Shown piece by piece: positions 33,018 through 40,536 of a stretch of DNA of 47,192 nucleotides. The DNA lies in assembly GCA_964646345.1 (NCBI GenBank), contig CAZYDU010000007.1, positions 1-47,192 of the forward strand, read 5' to 3'. The notes under the pieces were generated by a model. It had not been told where the DNA came from, ran no database searches, and saw nothing but the letters and a program-made list of their open reading frames with translations. Every line of letters begins with the position of its first letter. The first letter of the stretch is position 1. The position numbers were made by a program, and so were the translations under genes. This DNA comes from RGIG1681 sp964646345 (GTDB taxonomy: Bacteria; Bacillota; Clostridia; Christensenellales; UBA1242).

Positions 33018-35292
33018 CGATAACCACCCCCGCTGGAATATCGTTAAGTGACCCAACTTCAAGCATATTGCTTGTGCTCTGAATATTGTAAATCACACCA
33101 GAATTATATGCAATGCTACTACCATTAACACTAACCATGGCTTGTATTCCAAATCCACCATAGTTAATTTGACTTGATTTTACATAATAGTTTGATGAAA
33201 CATAACTAAGACCTGTAGCATTATAATAAGGCGGGTTTGATATTTGGATTATTCCAACCATGCCTATAACCCCAGCTTGAAGTTTTCTAACACCTTCAGG
33301 TTCTGTGATTACAGAATAATTAACTTCAGCATAACAATTTCTAACCATTGAGTCTCTGTTTAATCCAACAACTCCACCAGCAAATAAGACAAGAGCCTTT
33401 TCAACCTGATAAGTGAATATCTGCTCGTCTTCTGTTGAATTTGTGTCAGCTTCAATATTTCCAACAAATCCACAGCTCAAAATAATTGAAGAATTAACAC
33501 CAGCCACACCACCAACACAAACTTGACCGGTTTCAGAATTTGCTATAATCTTGTTTTTTGACAAAGAATTTTGCACAACTCCACTTGAAGATGTTGATGT
33601 GGAATTTTGTGCAACAATGCCACCACTAATAACATTTGACACATTTCCCCTAGAATTAATTTGACCATAATTTCTAGAATCAGAAATTGAATTATAGTTG
33701 TTAGCAGAAACACCACCAGCTATAACATAATAAAAATATTCATCGCCGTTCGTATCTTTTCCACGTTCCGTCCTTGTTGATTCAGCCTGAATTTCGCCAT
33801 GATTTTTACACGACTCAATCGTACCATAATTTATTGTTGCGATACCGCTTGCAAGTATGCCAGAAACAATACCTTGACCTAAAATACTTCCAGAATTTTC
33901 GCTAGATACAATCTTTCCATAATTTTCACAAGCTATTCCACCGACAATAACCGAATAAGAATATTCTTCTCCACTCTCATCTTTGCCGGCAACCGAAAGT
34001 GTTGATTCTGAAAGAAGCTCCGCTTGGTTTTCGCAAGACTCAATCTCTCCATTATTTTTTATTGATATACCTGCAACATTTGGGTGCCATTCTTTTGAAG
34101 ATGTTTGAGACAACTGCATCTTATTTACACAAGAATAAATCTTTCCATTATTTTCACAAGCTATTCCCGACATATCCACAGTATCAGCTTGAACTACACC
34201 ACAATCTGAAACACAATTTAGTATTTGTCCTGATTCTTCATTCACACCAATAAACCCACCAAAATATGCATCACTTTCTTGTGTATTTTGTAAAACAGCT
34301 GAAATTGAAATTGAACAAGCATTTAGTTTTCCCGAACAAGTTGAAGCAAACAAACCAAAATATAGTGCTTCAGTTCCTGCAAATTCTAAACTAAAATTAC
34401 CATTTATATCACAATTTTCAATATTTCCCGATAAATTTTCAGCAATTATTGCACCATTTTGCGTTATTTTTATTTTATTTTCATCAACGAAGAAGTTTAA
34501 ATTAATCAGAGACCCCGATAAATTTTTAATAATAGGAACACCTGAATCTCCAACCAATTTTACTTTGTGTCCGTTTCCGTAAATCGTTCCTGCAAAGTTT
34601 TTTGTTTGAAAATCAGTCGAAATTTCAATGTCATCATTCAGGTTATAAAATCTCGTTCCGTTCTTCAATGCTTTGATAAATTCGCTAGCTGTGGAGATTT
34701 GAATTGGATTATTTTTTGTACCCAAACCATTTGCCTTTGAAACAAAAACCATACAAACACTTGTCAAAATAATTAATAAACAACAAACAAAAGAAACAAC
34801 GGAAGACAAAATGTAATTAGATTTTGTTAAATTTTTTTCTTGAATTTTAATTTTAGTATCATTTTGAATTATTTTTAAATTATGGTTTAAATTGTAAATT
34901 TTATTTAAATTTTCGATAATTTCTACATTTTTATATAATAATTCATAGTTTTTTCTCAGTATATATTTCTCGTCTAAAATCGCAAGCATCAAAATAGGAT
35001 AGACAACTTTTTCTTCATCAAAAAACCTTAAACTCTTTTTTGCTCTCACTCGAAATTTCTTATAAATTTCAATAGGTTCATTCGTTATTTTATAGTTATG
35101 AATTGGCATTAAATATTTTTCAAATCTTGCTAAAATTTTATAGCTAGAATATAAATATAACAATGAAAGAATCGGAAATCTACCATAGCACAAATTTAAA
35201 TCAGCATTGGTTGGCATGAGAAAAGAAAACGATTTAACATCGTCTTTTTTTATTGCTTCCAATAATTGCTTTTCAAATTCTACTTTTTCCAT
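33010..35292 (-). CDS. Membrane-anchored beta-helix (GLUG-repeat) protein with cytoplasmic helical domain
   Basis: 760 residues. Residues 1-155 are helical and probably cytoplasmic, with a weak ankyrin-like look near 15-60 (DVKSFSFLM, then ADLNLCYGRFPILSLL). One membrane helix spans about 160-184. The remaining about 575 residues would be outside: they open with GTKNNPIQISTASEF, a typical start of GLUG/right-handed beta-helix surface proteins, and carry many turns of the form GG-[IV]-A-x-N-x-G-x-I-x-S/N-C. Two segments near 430-530 are near-duplicates (SGEEYSYSVIVGGIACENYG and NGDEYFYYVIAGGVSANNY). It overlaps the coiled-coil gene by 13 bases. Function unknown; its place behind a helicase gene is unusual. 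Confidence 0.82.
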   Translation of the reverse strand: MEKVEFEKQLLEAIKKDDVKSFSFLMPTNADLNLCYGRFPILSLLYLYSSYKILARFEKYLMPIHNYKITNEPIEIYKKFRVRAKKSLRFFDEEKVVYPILMLAILDEKYILRKNYELLYKNVEIIENLNKIYNLNHNLKIIQNDTKIKIQEKNLTKSNYILSSVVSFVCCLLIILTSVCMVFVSKANGLGTKNNPIQISTASEFIKALKNGTRFYNLNDDIEISTDFQTKNFAGTIYGNGHKVKLVGDSGVPIIKNLSGSLINLNFFVDENKIKITQNGAIIAENLSGNIENCDINGNFSLEFAGTEALYFGLFASTCSGKLNACSISISAVLQNTQESDAYFGGFIGVNEESGQILNCVSDCGVVQADTVDMSGIACENNGKIYSCVNKMQLSQTSSKEWHPNVAGISIKNNGEIESCENQAELLSESTLSVAGKDESGEEYSYSVIVGGIACENYGKIVSSENSGSILGQGIVSGILASGIATINYGTIESCKNHGEIQAESTRTERGKDTNGDEYFYYVIAGGVSANNYNSISDSRNYGQINSRGNVSNVISGGIVAQNSTSTSSSGVVQNSLSKNKIIANSETGQVCVGGVAGVNSSIILSCGFVGNIEADTNSTEDEQIFTYQVEKALVLFAGGVVGLNRDSMVRNCYAEVNYSVITEPEGVRKLQAGVIGMVGIIQISNPPYYNATGLSYVSSNYYVKSSQINYGGFGIQAMVSVNGSSIAYNSGVIYNIQSTSNMLEVGSLNDIPAGVVIDE

Positions 35293-36005
35293 TTTGTTTT
35301 TGTTTTAACCCTTCTTTCTTCTGCCCATTTATCCATTATGTCGAATATATATTCTTCATTAACATCATTCTTTTCTAAGATTTTTTTCAAAAGCTCATTT
35401 GAATTTTGATAAGTCTCCGTCAACTTCTCAATACTCGTTTTTTCTTCTTCTAAATAAGAAACGACATTTGCATTACCATTTTTAATTTCTTGGATAGTCT
35501 TAGTATTTTCAATAATGTTTTCCGCAACATCTTTATTTATAAACTCTCCAACAGTCTGAAGGTTCGAATTATACTTATCTAGGCTATTTTTTAAATCTTT
35601 TAAATCATAATTGCGTTTTTTCTCATCTAAAATCACATCAAGCCTTGAGATTTGTTCTTCAGCTTTTGATTCAATTTCATTTACCGAGTTAATTTTATTT
35701 TGTATTGTTTCAAACATATTCATGAGTTTTGAAATTTGTTCAGAGTACTCAGATGTATTTTTCAAAAATTCATCAACCTTTCTAGTTAATGCTTCACTTT
35801 TTTCAGCTTGAGACGATAAGGTTTTGTAAATATCGACAAGCTTTCCCTGAACATCACCAGAAAAAGCTTTATCAATTTTATCGACATCATTTTTTAATGC
35901 ATCATAAGTTTCCAAAAAATCATGCATGTCATTTTGAATTGGCACAAGCATTTCTCTATATCCAATAAAAGCATCAATCAATGCATTAACTTCACTATTT
36001 TCCAT
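35280..36005 (-). CDS. Coiled-coil protein of unknown function
   Basis: 241 residues, almost entirely charged heptad-like sequence from about 10 to 220 (for example KLMNMFETIQNKINSV and LDEKKRNYDLKDLKN), with a basic C-terminus (RRVKTKTKWKK). There is no signal peptide or membrane helix, so it is probably a cytoplasmic rod or scaffold. AAGGAG lies 9 bases before its ATG. It overlaps the helicase gene by 11 bases and the beta-helix gene by 13, so the three are co-translated; it may bridge the helicase and the cytoplasmic domain of the membrane protein, which is inference. Confidence 0.78.
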   Translation of the reverse strand: MENSEVNALIDAFIGYREMLVPIQNDMHDFLETYDALKNDVDKIDKAFSGDVQGKLVDIYKTLSSQAEKSEALTRKVDEFLKNTSEYSEQISKLMNMFETIQNKINSVNEIESKAEEQISRLDVILDEKKRNYDLKDLKNSLDKYNSNLQTVGEFINKDVAENIIENTKTIQEIKNGNANVVSYLEEEKTSIEKLTETYQNSNELLKKILEKNDVNEEYIFDIMDKWAEERRVKTKTKWKK

Positions 36006-38427
36006 TGTATTTCTCCTTAAATTCTTTTAATTTATTTTTTGTATTTTTATGTTTATTTCTAATTTCTTCCAAATCTTGTTTTAAAACATCAATAATGAGT
36101 TTTTGCGCATCATCATTTTCATCAAAGTCCACAAAAAACCTAACAATCTCAGCATCTAAGTTATCAGCATTTTTCCCTTGAAGCCTATCTATAAAATCAA
36201 TCAAGTTATTATCGCCTGAGATTGCAAATTGCTCTTTTGCTTCTTGAGCCAACCCAGCTTTCCACAGGGCAATACCTGCTTCTTTGTTTTTGTTTTTGAA
36301 CACAAAACTCTCATAGGCATCAATTTTTGCTAATTGTCTGCTAACTTCAATTCCTGATTCAAATTTATTGGCAAAAAATCTAGCATTCTCAAATTGACCA
36401 AGTTTGATAAATTCATCAATCCTGGTATAGATTTCTTCATCATCAATATCGCCACTACCAACAATATCCAAAAAAATTTCACTGCTTTTATTTCCATCTA
36501 AAACATCAAAATTCTCTTTAAAAAAACTGTCAAAAATATTGATTTTACTATCTTCATAAACAAACAAATTATGTTTTGCTCGAGATAAACCAACATAAAA
36601 CAAATTAAAGAAAAATCTAAATACAGAGTTTTCGTCCGCTTGCTTGTGATTAATCTTTATCTTATCAAGCCTTTGCCACTTATCATTATTAGAAGACAAA
36701 ATATTATATAAAACAACAGTTTCTCTTTCAAGTCCTTTAATTTCAGACACTGTTAAAATTTCTTGTTTTTTAAAAATATCCCTAAGTTTTCGTTTTTGTT
36801 CCAAATCACTAACAATTATAGTAAAATTTACCTTCTTTTGCGTTTTTATATTATCAAAAAACTTTTTGTCGTTCGTATAAATTGCATTAGAAAGAGTATT
36901 TTCATCAATCGAATTACCTGACAAAACAAAGCTATGAGTTCCAAATTCTTTTATATTGATTTCACTTAAGCTATTTAATATCTCAACGATTTTTTTATTG
37001 TTTCGATAGTTTGACTCTAGTTCTTCAACATCTGTAACATCTTCTTCATATAATAATTTTTTCAAATACGAAAAACTAAAATAAGATGGATTAATCATTT
37101 GCAAAGCATCACCCACACAAAACATTTTTAGCGAAATTGATTTTAATAACCTTAGATTTATTTGTGTAAAATCTTGCACTTCATCAACAATAGAAAGTGT
37201 ATATTTTTTTATTTTTTGAGTATTTTTTAATAATTTTCTAGAAATTTCATTATTATCGATTATATTTTGCGTTTTTTGAAATTCTGCAAACTGCTTAGCG
37301 AGCATATAAATAGTTTCGCATTCATCTTTTAAAAAACTATTTTGTCTTAGATTTTTATATTCTTCAAAACCTAGCATTTCATCAGTATTAAAACCGAAAA
37401 TCATGCCGAAAATTTCTTTATAAACAATTTGCATTGAAATGTTTTTAATTTTATCAAGCCTATTTTTCAACTGATGATTAGACAAATTTTTCAGGAAAAT
37501 ATTTATAAACTCTTTTTCTTCAAAAACATCATCATCACTATCAAAATAAATTCTATATAAATCTTCTAGCAAAAAGTAATCTATATGATTTTCCAAAAAA
37601 TCAACAATCTGATAAAGTTTTTTTACAATATTTGTTTCATTATCAACAATCAATATCAGTCCAAGTCTATTTTCAATCGCCTTTTTATGATTTTTATCAA
37701 GGAAAATTATTCTATTGTTTTTATAATCATCAATAAATGATTTGATATTATTCTTAAACAAATCGATTTTATTTTTAGTATCAATCAAAAGCCCACGAGA
37801 AAAAGTTGTGTAAAGAATTTTACCAGTATAGCTTTTGCAAGCCGTCCAAATAATTTTGCTTAAACAAACATTAGTTTTTCCACTTCCAGCAACACCCTGA
37901 ACCAATAAATTCTTATTTTCTATTTCAACCATTGATTGTTGCTTTGGATTTAGCATTGGCAAATTTATAAACTCAGAATCCATCAATAAATACAATTTTT
38001 TAAAATCGCTTTCCATGGTGGTTTCAAAAATTGGTTTTACTATTACATTGAATATTTTATGCGTCTTGAGATAATTTACAAGCCTTTGGTCATTGTTTTT
38101 AATTTCTTCAAATTTTCCAGTGTTTTTGTAAAAAACGATATCCTTTTCGCATAAATCTACATTTTTAACTTGAAATCCCAATCGGATATAAAAGCTAAAA
38201 TTCTTGTCAAATGTATCTATTTGAAAAGCATTTACTTCTTCTTTTCCATGAAATTCAACAAATAACTCATCTGTTATTGATAACAAACCTTCAGCAATAT
38301 TCAAAATAAATGTATCGACTTTTGAAAGTTTTTTTGTTTGATAAAAGAAACTTTCAGTTTTGTAAATTTTGGTTTCACTTGAAAGAATCTGCTTATTTGT
38401 ATTAACTTCAATATTAAAATTTTTCAT
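35995..38427 (-). CDS. Superfamily 1 (UvrD/Rep-like) helicase with C-terminal helical repeats
   Basis: 810 residues. About 155 N-terminal residues of unknown type precede an SF1 core: Q-motif-like LNPKQQSMVE (159-168), Walker A GVAGSGKT (178-185), Walker B VDEVQD (414-419), motif III CVGDALQMI (437-445), SNYRN (472-476), motif V VSEIKGLE (560-567) and motif VI YVGLSRAKHNLFVY (611-624). A large insert lies between Walker A and B. Residues about 660-750 form TPR-like helical pairs. The SF1-plus-repeats layout recalls TRANK1-type proteins. It starts 2 bases after the RF-like stop, without a Shine-Dalgarno, so translation is probably coupled. Whether it acts on RNA or DNA is unknown. Confidence 0.88.
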   Translation of the reverse strand: MKNFNIEVNTNKQILSSETKIYKTESFFYQTKKLSKVDTFILNIAEGLLSITDELFVEFHGKEEVNAFQIDTFDKNFSFYIRLGFQVKNVDLCEKDIVFYKNTGKFEEIKNNDQRLVNYLKTHKIFNVIVKPIFETTMESDFKKLYLLMDSEFINLPMLNPKQQSMVEIENKNLLVQGVAGSGKTNVCLSKIIWTACKSYTGKILYTTFSRGLLIDTKNKIDLFKNNIKSFIDDYKNNRIIFLDKNHKKAIENRLGLILIVDNETNIVKKLYQIVDFLENHIDYFLLEDLYRIYFDSDDDVFEEKEFINIFLKNLSNHQLKNRLDKIKNISMQIVYKEIFGMIFGFNTDEMLGFEEYKNLRQNSFLKDECETIYMLAKQFAEFQKTQNIIDNNEISRKLLKNTQKIKKYTLSIVDEVQDFTQINLRLLKSISLKMFCVGDALQMINPSYFSFSYLKKLLYEEDVTDVEELESNYRNNKKIVEILNSLSEINIKEFGTHSFVLSGNSIDENTLSNAIYTNDKKFFDNIKTQKKVNFTIIVSDLEQKRKLRDIFKKQEILTVSEIKGLERETVVLYNILSSNNDKWQRLDKIKINHKQADENSVFRFFFNLFYVGLSRAKHNLFVYEDSKINIFDSFFKENFDVLDGNKSSEIFLDIVGSGDIDDEEIYTRIDEFIKLGQFENARFFANKFESGIEVSRQLAKIDAYESFVFKNKNKEAGIALWKAGLAQEAKEQFAISGDNNLIDFIDRLQGKNADNLDAEIVRFFVDFDENDDAQKLIIDVLKQDLEEIRNKHKNTKNKLKEFKEKYNGK

Positions 38428-38429
38428 AA

Positions 38430-39395
38430 CTATAAACGATTGTTAATTATTAAATCCAACTTACCTTCTAAAATATCTTTTAATTTATACTCTATTTTTT
38501 CTGATTTTAAAATAACTTTATTTAAATCAAAATCGAACACAATGTTTGGAGTAGAGCTAAATAATTTATTTTTTATTTCATTTCTTTGATTTTTTTCTAG
38601 TTTTTCTGCTTTTTCTTTTGTTTTTTGCGTTATTTTATCTTTAAGCCATTGCATGGCTTTTTCCTTATTCTTTGTTTGCGAGCGTTCGTCTTGACATTCT
38701 GCAAAAATTCCTGTTGGCACATGAATAATCTTTACCGCACTTTCGGTTTTGTTAATATGTTGACCGCCCGCACCACTTGACTTAGATGTTTGAATAATTA
38801 AATCTTCTGGGTTAATCTCAATTTCCGTTTCTTCTTGCTTTAGAACCACAATATTTGCAAAACTCTCTTTTCCACATAAAACCTTTTTTACTTTGCCTGA
38901 AAAAACACACAAAGATTTGTATACATTTTCTCCCGAAATGTAAAGTTTTAATAAATCTCCGTCTACACTTTCCGAAATTTCACAATCAAAATTCAATGCA
39001 AACTTTTTAAACATTTGAACAAGTTGGCATGCAAACTCTTTGTCTTCCTTTGAACTAATTTCAATTTGAATACTCTCGTCAACCGTTTCGCCGATTTCCT
39101 TATATTCTTTTTTTAGTTCTTCTAATAATAAGTTTGCTTCATTTTGAATTTCTAAAATACTTCCGCTATTTTTATCTTCATCAAGCTCTCTAAAAAACTC
39201 TATATCCTTAATTAAACTTTTATATTTCTTAAACTTACAGGCAATATTTTCTTTTTGCTTAATTTTTTTTAGATAGTGACTATAAAGTTTATGGTCGGAC
39301 ATAACTTCAACTGATGAGATAAATTCTTGAATTTCATCATAATCATGCTCTATTGTTTCAAATATATCAAAAAAAAGTTCGTTTGAATTTTCCAT
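38430..39395 (-). CDS. RF1-like peptide release factor with GGQ but no stop-codon-reading motif
   Basis: 321 residues from ATG 39395; an in-frame ATG at 39434 lies upstream of the -35 box and is rejected. The N-terminal helical domain (VMSDHKLYSHYLKK) and a shortened domain 2/4 resemble RF1/RF2. The catalytic loop is intact: TSKSSGAGGQHINKTESAV with GGQ at about 210-212, which triggers peptidyl-tRNA hydrolysis. The segment that should hold the PxT (RF1) or SPF (RF2) tripeptide reads SGKVKKVLCGKESFANIVVL, with neither. The conserved TYNFPQNRVTDHR-type block after GGQ is also replaced. A housekeeping RF1 normally sits by prmC, so this looks like a paralogue for stalled ribosomes. It heads the helicase operon. 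Confidence 0.85.
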   Translation of the reverse strand: MENSNELFFDIFETIEHDYDEIQEFISSVEVMSDHKLYSHYLKKIKQKENIACKFKKYKSLIKDIEFFRELDEDKNSGSILEIQNEANLLLEELKKEYKEIGETVDESIQIEISSKEDKEFACQLVQMFKKFALNFDCEISESVDGDLLKLYISGENVYKSLCVFSGKVKKVLCGKESFANIVVLKQEETEIEINPEDLIIQTSKSSGAGGQHINKTESAVKIIHVPTGIFAECQDERSQTKNKEKAMQWLKDKITQKTKEKAEKLEKNQRNEIKNKLFSSTPNIVFDFDLNKVILKSEKIEYKLKDILEGKLDLIINNRL

Positions 39396-39401
39396 AGTAT
39401 T

Positions 39402-39430
39402 ATGATAACAAATTTTAACTTTAATTACAA
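39402..39430 (-). promoter_or_regulatory. Promoter of the RF-like/helicase operon, leaderless geometry
   Basis: On the minus strand: TTGTAA (39430-39425), 17-base spacer, TATCAT (39407-39402), six bases (AATACT) and ATG at 39395. No Shine-Dalgarno sequence is present. Confidence 0.55.
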
Positions 39431-39479
39431 TCATAAATACTTTAAATGTTGCAAATTAGTCAAAATGTTTATTTTTAGT

Positions 39480-39509
39480 TTTACTTGAAAGGCAATTTTG
39501 TATTATAAT
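39480..39509 (+). promoter_or_regulatory. Promoter of gpsA
   Basis: TTTACT (39480-39485), 18-base spacer, TATAAT (39504-39509), then AAGGAG (39518-39523) and ATG at 39530. It diverges from the RF-like promoter. Confidence 0.55.
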
Positions 39510-39529
39510 AATTAAACAAGGAGACAATC

Positions 39530-40492
39530 ATGAAAATTTCTGTACTAGGACCTGGCAGATGGGGGTCATTCATCGCTTGGTATTTAAATAAAATTGAAAA
39601 TTCTGTTACTTTATGGGGGAGAAAAGATAGTGAGCATATTCAAAATCTTATAAAAACACACAAAAATGAATATGTAACTTTCTCAAACTCAATAAAATTT
39701 TCAACTGATTTAACCGAAGCCGTAACCGATAGCGACTACATTATTATTTCAATAAGTTCACAAGGACTTAGAAGTTTAACTGAAGAAATAAAACAAATCA
39801 AAAACTATAAGTCAAAAAACTATATTCTCTGCATGAAAGGCATCGAAAAGAATAGCGGAGCAAGACTATCAACCATACTTCTTGACAATGGTATTCCACA
39901 AGATAATATTGCAGTTTGGGTTGGGCCTGGACATATTCAATCATTTGTTTCTGGTGTGCCAAGCATTATGATTATAGATTCTTATAACAGCAATCTTTCT
40001 AAATTTTTGGCATTAAATTTCAAATCTGACTTAATAAGATTTTATCAAGGGCATGACATGATTGGAAGCGAAATTGGTGCAGCATCAAAAAATGTGATGG
40101 GATTAGCCGCCGGACTTCTTGACGGAATGGGTTATTCAACCCTTAAGGGTGGACTTATGGCCAGGGGGGCAAGAGAAATTTCCAGACTAATTAGTGCTTG
40201 TGGCGGAAATCCAATGTCTGCTTATGGACTTTGTCATTTGGGAGATTATGAAGCCACCTTATTTTCTGAGTTTTCACACAATCGCAAATACGGCGAAAGG
40301 TTTGCAAAAAATCAACCTTTTGACAAACTTGCAGAAGGAGTTGATACATCTGAAGCTTTATTATCTCTTGCAAAAAAAGTTGGTGTTGAACTACCAATAA
40401 CACAAACTGTTTTTGATGTTATTCACAATAAAATTACAAAGCAAGAAGCAATAAAACAACTTTTTGAACGTGATAACTTGAATGAATTTTAA
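39530..40492 (+). CDS. gpsA: Glycerol-3-phosphate dehydrogenase [NAD(P)+]
   Basis: 320 residues. It reduces dihydroxyacetone phosphate to sn-glycerol-3-phosphate, the backbone of phospholipids and of the glycerol-phosphate polymer made by the LTA-synthase-like enzyme at 16728. The Rossmann motif is GPGRWGSFIAWYL (the usual GxGxxG slightly changed), followed by WVGPGH, then GAASKNVMGLAAGLLDGMGY with the catalytic Lys and ARGAREISRL. C-terminal HLGDYEATLFS and SHNRKYGE complete the family pattern. It diverges from relatives in several usually fixed positions (WVGPGH for SGPS, HLGDYE for GLGDL). Single gene with promoter and bidirectional terminator. Confidence 0.9.
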   Translation: MKISVLGPGRWGSFIAWYLNKIENSVTLWGRKDSEHIQNLIKTHKNEYVTFSNSIKFSTDLTEAVTDSDYIIISISSQGLRSLTEEIKQIKNYKSKNYILCMKGIEKNSGARLSTILLDNGIPQDNIAVWVGPGHIQSFVSGVPSIMIIDSYNSNLSKFLALNFKSDLIRFYQGHDMIGSEIGAASKNVMGLAAGLLDGMGYSTLKGGLMARGAREISRLISACGGNPMSAYGLCHLGDYEATLFSEFSHNRKYGERFAKNQPFDKLAEGVDTSEALLSLAKKVGVELPITQTVFDVIHNKITKQEAIKQLFERDNLNEF

Positions 40493-40494
40493 AC

Positions 40495-40536
40495 AAAAAT
40501 ACCAATCAACCACAAAGGTTAATTGGTATTTTTTTA
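40495..40536. terminator. Bidirectional terminator between gpsA and relA-type gene
   Basis: 17-bp stem with one mismatch (40495-40511 with 40517-40533), loop ACAAA, with A- and T-runs serving both convergent genes. Confidence 0.88.
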
